Translations under genes and position numbers: made by a program | Notes under the pieces: model-generated | What the model was told of the DNA's origin: nothing | Seen by the model: the letters and a program-made list of their open reading frames with translations, nothing else | The model's database searches: none | Shown: positions 34,924-44,249 of the stretch, in pieces | How positions within the stretch are numbered: position 1 is the first letter of the stretch | Layout of the letters: the number at the start of each line of letters is the position of its first letter | Assembly: GCF_900129835.1 (NCBI RefSeq) | Contig: NZ_FQXA01000005.1 | Location: 186,001-250,000 of the forward strand | DNA from: Stutzerimonas xanthomarina DSM 18231 | Lineage (GTDB): Bacteria; Pseudomonadota; Gammaproteobacteria; Pseudomonadales; Pseudomonadaceae | DNA length: 64,000 nt | Direction: 5' to 3'

Positions 34924-35853
34924 ATGGCGTCAACCGTTCAAAGCCCCGCTGCCACTTTGCGCTCCGTCTGGCTCGCTCAGGCCCAGGCCAGTCCCTGGAT
35001 TACCTTCAGTCTTGCCGCTGCCGCGGTGGTCATCCTGTTACTGCTGGTGGCAGGTGGTGTCAACGCTTTCAGTAATGAGTCGAGTAACGTTCGCTACGCC
35101 ATGCTGGGCGGGGGCGCCGGTTTCGTTGCCACGGCTGTTGGCGCTTTTTTGGCGATCGGCCTGCGCGACCTCTCTACTCGCAGCCAAGACAGCATGTTGG
35201 GTTTCGCGGCCGGGATGATGCTGGCAGCCAGTGCATTTTCGTTGATCCTGCCGGGACTGGAAGCCGGCCGTGAGCTGTTTGGCAACGGGCCCGCTGCGGC
35301 TTTGACTGTAGTGGTCGGGCTCGGCCTCGGCGTTTTGCTGATGCTCGGGCTGGATCACTTCACACCCCATGAGCACGAGAGCACCGGACCGCGCGGCCCC
35401 GAATTCGCCCGGCTCAATAGGGTGTGGCTATTCGTCCTGGCCATCGCGCTGCACAACATTCCGGAAGGCATGGCCATCGGCGTGAGTTTCGCCAACGGCG
35501 ATCTGAGCGTCGGTTTGCCGCTGACTACAGCGATTTCGATTCAAGACATACCGGAAGGGCTGGCGGTGGCACTTGCACTGCGTACCACCGGTTTGTCGGC
35601 ACGGGCGTCCGTACTGATAGCGGCAGCTTCGGGGCTGATGGAACCCATCGGTGCGCTGGTCGGTATCGGCATGTCCAGCGGTTTTGCCATTGCTTATCCA
35701 GTCAGCCTCGGCTTGGCGGCTGGCGCCATGATCTTCGTGGTTTCCCATGAAGTCATTCCAGAAACGCATCGTAACGGCCATCAGACGCCGGCCACGCTCG
35801 GATTGATGCTGGGCTTCGCCGTGATGATGTTTCTGGACACTGCGCTGGGTTGA
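34924..35853 (+). CDS. ZIP-family metal transporter (GufA-like)
   Basis: 309 residues from the ATG at 34924. About eight membrane helices. HNIPEGMAIGVSFANGD and SIQDIPEGLAVALAL are the two metal-binding motifs of the ZIP family (helices IV and V), the second with Gln-Asp in place of the usual His-Asn. A longer in-frame ORF upstream covers the structured leader and is probably not translated. It likely carries zinc, perhaps iron or manganese. Confidence 0.9.
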   Translation: MASTVQSPAATLRSVWLAQAQASPWITFSLAAAAVVILLLLVAGGVNAFSNESSNVRYAMLGGGAGFVATAVGAFLAIGLRDLSTRSQDSMLGFAAGMMLAASAFSLILPGLEAGRELFGNGPAAALTVVVGLGLGVLLMLGLDHFTPHEHESTGPRGPEFARLNRVWLFVLAIALHNIPEGMAIGVSFANGDLSVGLPLTTAISIQDIPEGLAVALALRTTGLSARASVLIAAASGLMEPIGALVGIGMSSGFAIAYPVSLGLAAGAMIFVVSHEVIPETHRNGHQTPATLGLMLGFAVMMFLDTALG

Positions 35854-35929
35854 ACACAGCTGTGTGGCGCTGGGCGGCCCCGCTTTCTGCAGTCGCGCCG
35901 GCACTGCCAGAAGAGGGCCGTAACTTTTC

Positions 35930-36994
<1,065 letters not shown>

Positions 36995-37153
36995 TTAGCC
37001 TCCCCATCCTCGAACAGACGATCGTCTTTGGCTAGAGGGTTTTGATGCAATGCGATAAAACAGCCGAGCTGTTTCCGCGGCTGCTGACCGGCGGTCACGC
37101 TCGCCCATGAGACTGAGCGTTCGATCGGTGTTTTTCTCGTTCGCTGGCAGTGG

Positions 37154-37181
37154 TTGTAAGTTGCTGATAAGCCGGTACAAT
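37154..37181 (+). promoter_or_regulatory. Sigma-70 promoter of 4.5S RNA
   Basis: -35 TTGTAA (37154-37159), 16-nt spacer and -10 TACAAT (37176-37181), about 30 bp before the RNA. Confidence 0.6.
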
Positions 37182-37212
37182 GGCGCCGCTCGCCGCCAGG
37201 CGGGTTTGTTAT

Positions 37213-37324
37213 GGTGGGCCCTGCCGGTCCCCCCGCAACGATCAGCCGTGAACCCGGTCAGGCCCGGAAGGGAGCAGCCGCAGCGGTGACATTGTGTGCC
37301 GGGGTGTGGCTGGTAGGGTTCACC
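37213..37324 (+). ncRNA. ffs: 4.5S (signal recognition particle) RNA
   Basis: The conserved domain IV core is visible: GGTCAGGCCCGGAAGGGAGC, followed by AGCCGCAGCGG, with the GGAA tetraloop and symmetric and asymmetric internal loops that bind Ffh. The 5' end GGTGGGCCCT pairs with the 3' end AGGGTTCACC through GC and GU pairs. The size (about 112 nt) matches Escherichia coli ffs. It targets nascent membrane proteins together with Ffh. Confidence 0.93.
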
Positions 37325-37600
37325 TCCATAACGATCGTATCTTCCCTCTTTTTATTGCCATGCATCGGCTCCCTGCGAGTCCGAGCGAGTTGTCGCGCCC
37401 GTTTATCGGGATGGCGAACAGCAGCCTTCGACTGCGCTGCTCAAAGGCATGCAAGCTAGCCCACACGAAGGCAGTCGAGAGCGCTAGCCATTATCGGACG
37501 CGTGCGCCGCTGTAAGGCGGTTGGTAGCCTGTATCCGACATTCTTTTGCAGGCATCCTGCGGGCGCAAATAGCTTGAATGGTTAATTAGCGGGGTTTCGT

Positions 37601-38755
37601 TTGGCAGTCAAAACAAGCTGGGACATCTTTTGCGTCGTCGTCGACAACTACGGGGACATCGGCGTGACCTGGCGTCTTGCGCGGCAGCTGGTGGCCGAGC
37701 ACGGCCAGCGTGTGCGGCTTTGGGTCGATGATCTCGATACCTTCGCGCGGCTTTGCCCGGGTAGCAGTACTGTCGCCGATCAGCAATGGCATGAAGGTGT
37801 CGAGGTGCGTCATTGGACACCTGATTGGCCTGGCGCGGAGCCGGCCGACGTGGTGATCGAGGCTTTTGCCTGCCAGCTTCCCGACGCCTATATAAAGGCG
37901 ATGGCTTGCAGCGGGCGCCACATTCTCTGGCTCAACCTCGAATACCTGAGTGCGGAAGACTGGGTGGTGGGCTGCCATGCGCTGCCTTCCATGCAGCCCG
38001 ATGGCCTGCAGAAATATTTCTTCTTTCCGGGATTCGAGCAGGGCACCGGTGGGCTGATCCGCGAAGGCGACCTGCTGGCACGCCGGGAGGCGTTTCAGGC
38101 CGACCCGGTGCTGCGCGAAGCCTTTCTGCAGAGCCTTGACCTGACTGCGCCGCCCGATGCTCGCTTGCTCTCACTGTTCGCCTATGAGAATCGCGCCGTC
38201 GCCGGATGGCTCGATGCGCTGGCTGCTGATGCACGTCCATCGCAGCTGCTTGTGCCCGAGGGGCGGGTGTTGGGCGACGTGGCGGCCTGGCTGGGGCTCG
38301 AACAGCTGCAAGCCGGTGATCGTCATGCCCGTGGTGCGCTGCAGATTGCGGTGCTGCCGTTCATGACCCAGAACCAGTACGACATGCTGCTCTGGTGCTG
38401 TGATTTCAATGCCGTGCGTGGCGAGGAATCCTTTATCCGGGCGCAGTGGGCAGGTCGACCATTGGTCTGGCATATCTATCCTCAGGATGAAGATGCGCAC
38501 TGGGACAAGCTCAACGCTTATCTGGATCTGTACGTCCGCGACCTTTCCACGCCAGCTGAGGCAGCGCTACGTGAGTTCTGGAGAGCCTGGAACGATGGCA
38601 TAGGCAGCGGCATTGCCTGGACCGCGATGCTGGAGCACGAAGCAGAGCTGCAGGCGCATGCTGACCGTTGGACACACAAGCAGGTCGCTAACGGTGATCT
38701 GGCTGGCAAGCTGGTGCTTTTCTACGCTGACTGGTTCGGGCCCGCTCCGGCTTGA
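37601..38755 (+). CDS. earP: EF-P arginine rhamnosyltransferase EarP
   Basis: 384 residues; N-terminus WDIFCVVVDNYGDIGVTWRLA, the family signature with the two essential aspartates (D15 and D19 here). A GT-B enzyme that transfers rhamnose from dTDP-beta-L-rhamnose to Arg32 of EF-P (known for Pseudomonas and Shewanella). The target gene efp follows 153 bp downstream. The start codon is TTG at 37601; no better in-frame ATG fits the family N-terminus. Confidence 0.93.
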   Translation: MAVKTSWDIFCVVVDNYGDIGVTWRLARQLVAEHGQRVRLWVDDLDTFARLCPGSSTVADQQWHEGVEVRHWTPDWPGAEPADVVIEAFACQLPDAYIKAMACSGRHILWLNLEYLSAEDWVVGCHALPSMQPDGLQKYFFFPGFEQGTGGLIREGDLLARREAFQADPVLREAFLQSLDLTAPPDARLLSLFAYENRAVAGWLDALAADARPSQLLVPEGRVLGDVAAWLGLEQLQAGDRHARGALQIAVLPFMTQNQYDMLLWCCDFNAVRGEESFIRAQWAGRPLVWHIYPQDEDAHWDKLNAYLDLYVRDLSTPAEAALREFWRAWNDGIGSGIAWTAMLEHEAELQAHADRWTHKQVANGDLAGKLVLFYADWFGPAPA

Positions 38756-38836
38756 CACCGGGTTGCTCCGGACCAAGCGTTCGCCGTGGCTGCCAATATG
38801 ACGCGGCGATGGCGTCATGCGTAGCAGCAGCGCGGC

Positions 38837-38866
38837 TTGCGACAGGACCGGAACAGACCCTATGAT
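38837..38866 (+). promoter_or_regulatory. Probable efp promoter
   Basis: -35 TTGCGA (38837-38842), 18-nt spacer, -10 TATGAT (38861-38866), 42 bp before the efp ATG. Confidence 0.5.
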
Positions 38867-38908
38867 ACGCGGCCTGTTTTATGTCTCTAATTCCATTCGG
38901 ATATTCGT

Positions 38909-39475
38909 ATGAAAACCGCACAAGAGTTCCGTGCCGGCCAAGTGGCCGTTATCAACGGCGCACCCTGGATCATCCAGAAAGCCGAGTTCAACAAGTCCGG
39001 TCGTAACAGTGCCGTGGTCAAGATGAAGCTGAAGAACCTGCTCAATGGTTCGGCGACCGAGACCGTTTACAAGGCTGATGACAAGCTGGAGCCGGTCATT
39101 CTCGAGCGCAAGGAAGTGACCTATTCCTACTTCGCTGACCCGCTTTACGTCTTCATGGACGAAGAATTTAACCAGTACGAAATCGAAAAAGACGACCTCG
39201 AAGGCGTGATGACCTTCATCGAAGACGGCATGACTGACGTCTGCGAAGCCACTTTCTACAACGACAAGGTGATCTCGGTTGAACTGCCGAACTCCATCGT
39301 TCGTGAAATCGTCTACACCGAGCCGTCCGTTCGTGGCGATACTTCCGGCAAAGTCATGAAGACTGCACGCCTGAAGAACGGCGCCGAGTTGCAGGTTTCC
39401 GCTTTTTGCGAAATTGGTGACTCGATTGAAATCGACACTCGCACTGGCGAGTACAAGTCCCGCATCAAGGCCTGA
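38909..39475 (+). CDS. efp: Elongation factor P
   Basis: 188 residues with three beta-barrel domains. The acceptor loop is NKSGRNSAV with Arg32 at the tip, the type modified by EarP rather than lysylated by EpmA; this agrees with the earP gene just upstream. It relieves ribosome stalling at polyproline stretches. Followed by an intrinsic terminator. Confidence 0.97.
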   Translation: MKTAQEFRAGQVAVINGAPWIIQKAEFNKSGRNSAVVKMKLKNLLNGSATETVYKADDKLEPVILERKEVTYSYFADPLYVFMDEEFNQYEIEKDDLEGVMTFIEDGMTDVCEATFYNDKVISVELPNSIVREIVYTEPSVRGDTSGKVMKTARLKNGAELQVSAFCEIGDSIEIDTRTGEYKSRIKA

Positions 39476-39526
39476 TTTCAGCCCTGCGCAGACAAGTCCG
39501 GCCTGGCGCCGGATGACTTGAGACCG

Positions 39527-39555
39527 AACCCCGCTTAATGCGGGGTTTTGTTTTT
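39527..39555 (+). terminator. Rho-independent terminator of efp
   Basis: The stem AACCCCGC/GCGGGGTT with a 5-nt loop and the T-rich tail TTTTGTTTTT, 52 nt past the efp stop. A second imperfect dyad (CAAGTC with GACTTG, 39492-39520) lies just before it. Confidence 0.88.
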
Positions 39556-39746
39556 CGGGACGGTGTGATTTGCGGTGACCGTCCGAGCGGTGTCAAAGCT
39601 GGCCTTCCAACACGGAGTCCCAGCGACACCATTGCAGCTGGGTGAGTTCAAGCCCGTCCAACAGAGCAGTGGGTGATTCTGCTGCTCTGCCGGTTGAAAC
39701 GAGTCGGCGCGCTGGAGTATGGTTTGGGCATCCTTTGGAGAACAGC

Positions 39747-39875
39747 ATGCAGCTCAACCTGATTCCCTCGATCCTTGCAAACACCGGCGCCATGCGTACG
39801 GCGTTGCTGCGTGGGCAGACGATTGCGGCTGACGGTTACTATTTTGGGTATTGGTTTAGCCATCGGCGCGCCTGA
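39747..39875 (+). CDS. Putative aromatic leader peptide of the DAHP synthase gene
   Basis: 42 codons with a strong GGAG 6 nt before the ATG. Codons 31-37 encode Tyr-Tyr-Phe-Gly-Tyr-Trp-Phe (39837-39857), six aromatic residues in seven, and the stop follows five codons later. A near-perfect intrinsic terminator lies 51 nt after the stop, and the DAHP synthase gene 265 nt after it. This is the layout of a classical ribosome-mediated attenuator: stalling at scarce aminoacyl-tRNA(Tyr/Phe/Trp) would relieve termination. A longer in-frame ORF from 39642 has no ribosome site. Function as a leader peptide is inferred. Confidence 0.7.
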   Translation: MQLNLIPSILANTGAMRTALLRGQTIAADGYYFGYWFSHRRA

Positions 39876-39908
39876 TACCCCACAGGCGCCCTAGCAACCA
39901 GGGTCGCC
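39865..39908 (+). promoter_or_regulatory. Competing RNA stems between leader stop and terminator
   Basis: GGCGCGCCTG (39865-39874, overlapping the leader stop) can pair with CAGGCGCC (39883-39890). The latter can also pair, as GGCGCCCT (39885-39892), with AGGGTCGCC (39900-39908). In turn GGGTCGCC (39901-39908) matches GGCCACCC of the terminator (39935-39942) in seven of eight positions. Mutually exclusive stems are expected in an attenuator; which wins cannot be judged without folding. Confidence 0.5.
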
Positions 39909-39925
39909 ACCAGACAGTTTTCGAA

Positions 39926-39961
39926 CCCCCGGTCGGCCACCCGACCGGGGGTTTTGTTTTT
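39926..39961 (+). terminator. Attenuator terminator upstream of the DAHP synthase gene
   Basis: A perfect 11-bp stem, CCCCCGGTCGG (39926-39936) with CCGACCGGGGG (39941-39951), 4-nt loop, then TTTTGTTTTT. It stands between the aromatic leader ORF and the second small ORF and would stop transcription before the structural gene unless it is disrupted. Confidence 0.88.
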
Positions 39962-39994
39962 CTGGCCTATAAGGCCCATACCGAGGACAGCACC

Positions 39995-40096
39995 ATGTAT
40001 TACGACACTCGCGCTTACCGCACCTACCGCAATGACTGGCGATTTAGCCGCTTCAATGCCGCCGCACCTTCACACCTAGACCGAACACTTCGCTAG
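39995..40096 (+). CDS. Second small Tyr-rich ORF before the DAHP synthase gene
   Basis: 33 codons, too short for usual calling, with GAGGA 8 nt before the ATG. It reads MYYDTRAYRTYRNDWRFSRF then a polar tail: four Tyr, one Trp and two Phe in the first 20 residues. It lies after the terminator and 44 bp before the enzyme gene; a CGCGGC/GCCGCG hairpin (40103-40120) separates its stop from the next ribosome site. It may be a second leader tuning translation or Rho access. Alternatively it may be a true small basic protein. Confidence 0.5.
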   Translation: MYYDTRAYRTYRNDWRFSRFNAAAPSHLDRTLR

Positions 40097-40140
40097 CGCC
40101 GACGCGGCTTAGATGCCGCGACGGCCAAAGGACGCCAGTC

Positions 40141-41208
40141 ATGAATGCACAGCTCAACGCCCTTGCCATCACCTGCAACCCCGCCGCCCCAGCCCGACGC
40201 AGCGCTCATCCGTTACCGAGTCCCGCTTTATTGCGCCAACGGCTGCCCCTCAGTGCAGCGCTTGACGAGCGCGTCAGAGACGATCGAAAGGCCATTCGCG
40301 CCGTGCTTAACGGTGATGACCCGCGCCTGCTGGTGGTAGTCGGCCCTTGCTCATTGCACGATCCGGTATCCGCACTGGAATACGCCGCGCGCCTGGCTGA
40401 ACTGGCCCCGCAGGTCAGCGATCAACTGCTGCTGGTGATGCGCACCTACGTCGAGAAGCCGCGTACGACCGTCGGCTGGAAGGGGCTGGTTTACGATCCG
40501 CGTCTCGATGGCAGCGCTGACATGGCCGAAGGGCTGCACCTATCGCGCCGGTTGATGCTGGATATCCTGGCGTGTGGACTGCCCATTGCCTCCGAACTGC
40601 TGCAGCCCTTGGCGGCGGGCTATTTCGATGACCTGCTTGGTTGGGCGGCGATCGGTGCGCGGACCAGCGAATCGCAAATTCATCGTGAAATGGTCAGCGG
40701 GCTCGACCTGCCGGTGGGCTTCAAGAATGGTACCGATGGCAGCCTCGGGATTGCCTGTGATGCGATGCGCGCAGCTGCTCACCCGCATCAGCACTTCGGC
40801 ATCGACGAGCTGGGTCATCCCGCGCTGTTGAGCACCAGAGGCAACCCGGACACCCATCTAGTGTTGCGCGGCGGGCACGCCGGGCCGAACTATGACGAGA
40901 ACAGCGTCGCCCAGGCGCGGGATGCGCTGCAGCGCCAGGGCATCGCCGCACGGATCATGGTCGATTGCAGTCATGCCAACAGCGGGAAGAATCCGCTGCG
41001 CCAGCCTGCCGTGCTGCAAAACGTGATTGACCAACGCCTGGCTGGCGACGGGGCATTGCGCGGCGTCATGCTGGAAAGCCACTTGTTCGAGGGTTGCCAG
41101 CCGCTGAGCGAAGACCTGCGTTATGGCGTGTCCATTACCGATGGTTGCCTTGGCTGGAGTGCAACCGAACAGCTCCTGCTTCATGGCGCAGATCGGCTGC
41201 GCGGATGA
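40141..41208 (+). CDS. Class I 3-deoxy-7-phosphoheptulonate (DAHP) synthase
   Basis: 355 residues of the type Ia-alpha AroF/G/H family. Motifs are VGPCSLHDPVSALEYA, KPRTTVGWKGLVYDP, GARTSESQIHREMVSGL and FKNGTDGS, with metal and PEP ligands in place. It condenses PEP and erythrose 4-phosphate, the first step of the shikimate pathway. A feedback specificity (Tyr, Phe or Trp) is not certain from sequence; the Tyr/Phe/Trp-rich leader suggests an aromatic-repressed isoenzyme. AAGGA precedes the ATG. A GC-rich hairpin (41218-41238) lies after the stop. Confidence 0.93.
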   Translation: MNAQLNALAITCNPAAPARRSAHPLPSPALLRQRLPLSAALDERVRDDRKAIRAVLNGDDPRLLVVVGPCSLHDPVSALEYAARLAELAPQVSDQLLLVMRTYVEKPRTTVGWKGLVYDPRLDGSADMAEGLHLSRRLMLDILACGLPIASELLQPLAAGYFDDLLGWAAIGARTSESQIHREMVSGLDLPVGFKNGTDGSLGIACDAMRAAAHPHQHFGIDELGHPALLSTRGNPDTHLVLRGGHAGPNYDENSVAQARDALQRQGIAARIMVDCSHANSGKNPLRQPAVLQNVIDQRLAGDGALRGVMLESHLFEGCQPLSEDLRYGVSITDGCLGWSATEQLLLHGADRLRG

Positions 41209-41217
41209 ACTGTATTG

Positions 41218-41238
41218 GCCCGGCCGAGACGGCCGGGC
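41218..41238 (+). terminator. GC-rich hairpin after the DAHP synthase gene
   Basis: GCCCGGCC and GGCCGGGC with a 5-nt loop, 10 nt past the stop. Only TT follows, so it may act as a weak terminator or an RNA-stability element. Confidence 0.45.
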
Positions 41239-41300
41239 TTGCGACCCCGGGCTGCTAAAGGCAACCTGTGTGGCTTGTTAAATCGATGGTCAGGACCTGC

Positions 41301-41972
41301 ATGCGCGACTACAAATGGCTGCACGAATATTGCCTTAATCGTTTCGGCTCAGCCGCTGCATTGGAGGCCCGCTTACCCCAGCCTAATAGTCCCGACGAGC
41401 TTCGCGCCCTTACGGATGACCGTTACCTCTCGCTGATCAGCCTGAGGATCTTTCGTGCGGGCCTCAAGCACAGTCTGGTGGATGCCAAGTGGCCCGCGTT
41501 CGAAGAAGTATTCTTTCGCTTCGATCCGGAAAAGCTGGTGCTGATGGGCGGCGAACACATCGAGCGGCTGATGCAGGACACCCGCATCATCCGCCACCTG
41601 GGCAAGCTCAAGAGCGTACCGCGCAACGCGCAGTTCGTACTCGACGTGGCGAAGGAAAAGGGGAGTTTCGGCAACCTGATCGCTGACTGGCCGGTAACCG
41701 ATATCGTCGGCCTGTGGCGTTATCTGGCCAAGCACGGTAGTCAACTGGGCGGCCTCTCGGCGCCACGTCTGCTGCGCATGGCGGGAAAGGACACCTTTAT
41801 TCCCAGTAATGACGTTGTGGCTGCGCTCAAGGCGCAAAAAGTGGTGGACAAAATTCCAAGCAGCCAGCGCGATCAGGCTGCTGTTCAGTCGTTATTCAAT
41901 GAGTGGCACGACCAGAGTGGCCGGCCCATGTGCCAGCTATCCGTGATGCTCGCTTTTACGGTCAACCACTGA
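41301..41972 (+). CDS. DNA-3-methyladenine glycosylase I-like protein
   Basis: 223 residues from the ATG at 41301 (CAGGA upstream); an alternative frame begins at 41268. It contains SLRIFRAGLKHSLVDAKWPAFEEVF and RFDPEKLVLM, which match the Tag family core (helix-hairpin region and FDPEKV segment), and NLIADWPVTDIVGLWRYL. The N-terminal Cys/His zinc motif of Escherichia coli Tag is not evident, so it is a divergent member. It would excise 3-methyladenine from alkylated DNA. Confidence 0.75.
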   Translation: MRDYKWLHEYCLNRFGSAAALEARLPQPNSPDELRALTDDRYLSLISLRIFRAGLKHSLVDAKWPAFEEVFFRFDPEKLVLMGGEHIERLMQDTRIIRHLGKLKSVPRNAQFVLDVAKEKGSFGNLIADWPVTDIVGLWRYLAKHGSQLGGLSAPRLLRMAGKDTFIPSNDVVAALKAQKVVDKIPSSQRDQAAVQSLFNEWHDQSGRPMCQLSVMLAFTVNH

Positions 41973-42047
41973 ACTCGGTTGCATCAATGCCGGCCTATTC
42001 CCATGTAGCCATGCGAATCGTGGCGCTGAGGTAGCGAAGGAGGGCAT

Positions 42048-42815
42048 ATGAATGAGCCGCTGACGCGAGTTGCCGATGCACTGATCCGCGCCAACCGTAT
42101 CCTGATCATTACCGGCGCCGGACTTTCGGTGGACTCGGGGCTGCCAACCTACCGAGGTATCGGCGGTTTATATAACAGCCATACGGAAGATGGAGTGGCA
42201 ATCGAGACTGCGTTGTCGGGGCCGATGTTGCGCCATGAGCCGGCGCTGTGCTGGAAGTACCTCGCGCAGATCAGCCGTGCCTGTGTTGCAGCTGCGCCCA
42301 ACAGGGGGCACCTGGCGATTGCTGAACTGCAGCGACATAAGCCGGGTTGTTGGGTCTTGACGCAGAATATCGACGGTTTTCATCGAACTGCAGGAAGTCT
42401 TCCCGAGCGACTGATCGAAATTCATGGCAGCCTTTCGCCGTTGTTCTGCATGGAGTGCGGTTATTCGGCTGAGGATCGGATCGAATATCTCTCTCGACCG
42501 CTACCGCCGCGCTGTGATGCCTGTGGCGGCGTGCTGCGCCCGCTGGTGGTGCTGTTTGAGGAAATGCTGCCGGAGGCGGCCTTGCACAGATTGCAGACTG
42601 AACTGGCGGAAGGCTTCGACGCGGTGATCGCAATAGGCACATCGGTGAGCTTTGCTTACATCGTCGAGCCGATACTAAAAGTGCGGCATGCGGGCGGTTT
42701 TACCGCACGGATCGATCCCGCTATCGACGAGCTGTCGCTTCTGGTAGATGTTCAGATTGCCGAGCGCGCGTCAGACGTTTTGCCGCAGCTAATCCGTCAC
42801 ATTTTCCCTGATTGA
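42048..42815 (+). CDS. SIR2-family NAD-dependent protein deacylase
   Basis: 255 residues. NAD-binding GAGLSVDSGLPTYRG (about 23-37), TQNIDGFH (105-112) and catalytic H126 in IEIHGSL are intact. The zinc site is C134/C137 and C156/C159. It should remove acyl groups from lysines with NAD. The class resembles the SirTM/class II bacterial sirtuins rather than CobB with a long N-terminus. GAAGGAG lies before the ATG. It is not part of the downstream cob operon, despite the shared name CobB in other species. Confidence 0.9.
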   Translation: MNEPLTRVADALIRANRILIITGAGLSVDSGLPTYRGIGGLYNSHTEDGVAIETALSGPMLRHEPALCWKYLAQISRACVAAAPNRGHLAIAELQRHKPGCWVLTQNIDGFHRTAGSLPERLIEIHGSLSPLFCMECGYSAEDRIEYLSRPLPPRCDACGGVLRPLVVLFEEMLPEAALHRLQTELAEGFDAVIAIGTSVSFAYIVEPILKVRHAGGFTARIDPAIDELSLLVDVQIAERASDVLPQLIRHIFPD

Positions 42816-42879
42816 ATTTGCCCATCGGGACATGAGCAGGCATAGTCTCGGCACTTCCAGCTTCTGACCTGACTGTGCC

Positions 42880-43530
42880 ATGCGCAAACGCCTCGCACCC
42901 CTGTTGCCTTTTGCTCTAGTTTCGCTGCTGACCGCTTGCGCCATGCAGCCAGAGCAAGCGGAAATCCAGCACCCGTTGCAGGGCTTTCAATTCGACCTTC
43001 GCACCGATTCAGCCGAACTGGATGGCAACGCTCCGGTGGCAGCAACTGACGAGCCGACCGAGCAACAACTCAAGGAGCTGGCGGACGACCAGAGCTACGA
43101 ACTCCCAGCACTGGCAGATAGCGTCGTCGAGCGCGGCTTTACACTGGTTGGCACCCCGTACCGCTACGGTGGCAGCTCCACCAAGACGGGATTCGACTGC
43201 AGTGGCTTTGTCAGTTTTCTGTTCCGCAAGGAAGCCGGCATCGAGCTGCCACGCTCGACCCGCGAAATGATCAATCTGGATGCGCCAAAGATCAAACGCA
43301 GTGACCTGGAACCGGGAGATGTGGTGTTTTTCAACAATCGCGGCCGCGGTCGTGTCAGTCATGCCGGCATTTACATCGGTGGCGACCAGTTCATCCATTC
43401 CTCGAGCAGTCGCAGCGGCGGCGTTCGGGTCGATAGCCTGGATGACAAGTACTGGCGTTCCAGCTTCATGCAAGCCAAGCGGGTTCTGGCCCTCGCCCAG
43501 GATTCAAGCGCTGTTCCCGCTCATCACTGA
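42880..43530 (+). CDS. NlpC/P60 lipoprotein endopeptidase, first of a tandem pair
   Basis: 216 residues; signal sequence with lipobox LLTAC (lipidated C20). The C-terminal NlpC/P60 domain has C107 in TGFDCSGFVS, H161 in RVSHAGIYIG and H173, the Cys-His-His triad of gamma-D-Glu-meso-DAP or similar peptide hydrolases (MepS/Spr-like). A negatively charged linker (about 40-80) precedes the domain. It is probably an outer-membrane-anchored cell-wall hydrolase. Confidence 0.9.
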   Translation: MRKRLAPLLPFALVSLLTACAMQPEQAEIQHPLQGFQFDLRTDSAELDGNAPVAATDEPTEQQLKELADDQSYELPALADSVVERGFTLVGTPYRYGGSSTKTGFDCSGFVSFLFRKEAGIELPRSTREMINLDAPKIKRSDLEPGDVVFFNNRGRGRVSHAGIYIGGDQFIHSSSSRSGGVRVDSLDDKYWRSSFMQAKRVLALAQDSSAVPAHH

Positions 43531-43613
43531 GTGTTGAGACAGGCTCGCAGCGGGCTTGCTTCCAGTTCCACATGCCGGCAGAGTGATGGCTCATTCGCCT
43601 GGACTGCTCTGCC

Positions 43614-44144
43614 ATGCCTCTTCTGGCTCGTTCTACCGCTGTTCTGCTGGCCGCGATGCTGCTTGCCGCTTGTTCCAGTCAAGCGCCGGTCGAGCCGGTA
43701 GCCGTCACGCCTTTGCCCGCGCCGCAGGAGTTTCCCGGCGCAGCTGAAGACGTACTGTTCACGGCTTTGGGGCTGGTCGGTACGCCATATCGTTACGGCG
43801 GAAATACCCCTCAGGGTGGTTTCGATTGCAGTGGCCTGATCACCTATGTCTACCGAGGCGCGGCCGGTGTCGCTTTGCCGCGTACGACTCGCGCAATGAA
43901 CGCCATGCGCGGCGCCACGATCAGCCGCGATGCGTTGAAAGCTGGGGATCTGTTGTTCTTTGCCACCAGCGGTGGGCGCCGTGTCAGCCACGCTGCCATC
44001 TACGTCGGCGAAGGGCGTTTCGTCCATGCGCCGTCAACCGGCGGAACGGTTCGTCTGGACAGCCTTTCCAACAGCTATTGGCAGAAGAGCTACCTCAGCG
44101 CCAAGCGTGTGCTGGACAGTGACCGCCTCGCTCAAAACCCATAA
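43614..44144 (+). CDS. NlpC/P60 lipoprotein endopeptidase, second of a tandem pair
   Basis: 176 residues; lipobox LLAAC (lipidated C20), a short linker, and an NlpC/P60 domain with C72 in GGFDCSGLIT, H126 in RVSHAAIYVG and H138. It is a paralogue of the upstream gene (84 bp away), lacking the long acidic linker. The RYGG-NTPQGGFDCSG core is closest to MepS-type enzymes that cut peptidoglycan cross-links. Confidence 0.9.
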   Translation: MPLLARSTAVLLAAMLLAACSSQAPVEPVAVTPLPAPQEFPGAAEDVLFTALGLVGTPYRYGGNTPQGGFDCSGLITYVYRGAAGVALPRTTRAMNAMRGATISRDALKAGDLLFFATSGGRRVSHAAIYVGEGRFVHAPSTGGTVRLDSLSNSYWQKSYLSAKRVLDSDRLAQNP

Positions 44145-44249
44145 CACTGGCGGGTGTCGAACATGATAGGCGCCGGCATTCACTTTTCTCTGTTCCCAGC
44201 GCTGCCGAACGGGCGCGGATTTTAAGCGCTGCGATTGAGAGGTCGTTAG

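Noticed and set aside
37107..37515. Short frames across the 4.5S RNA
   Set aside because: They are explained by the structured RNA and its flanks.
42048..42815. The sirtuin as part of the cobalamin pathway (name CobB)
   Set aside because: It is an NAD-dependent deacylase; the cobyrinic acid synthase, also called CobB, is at 50572.
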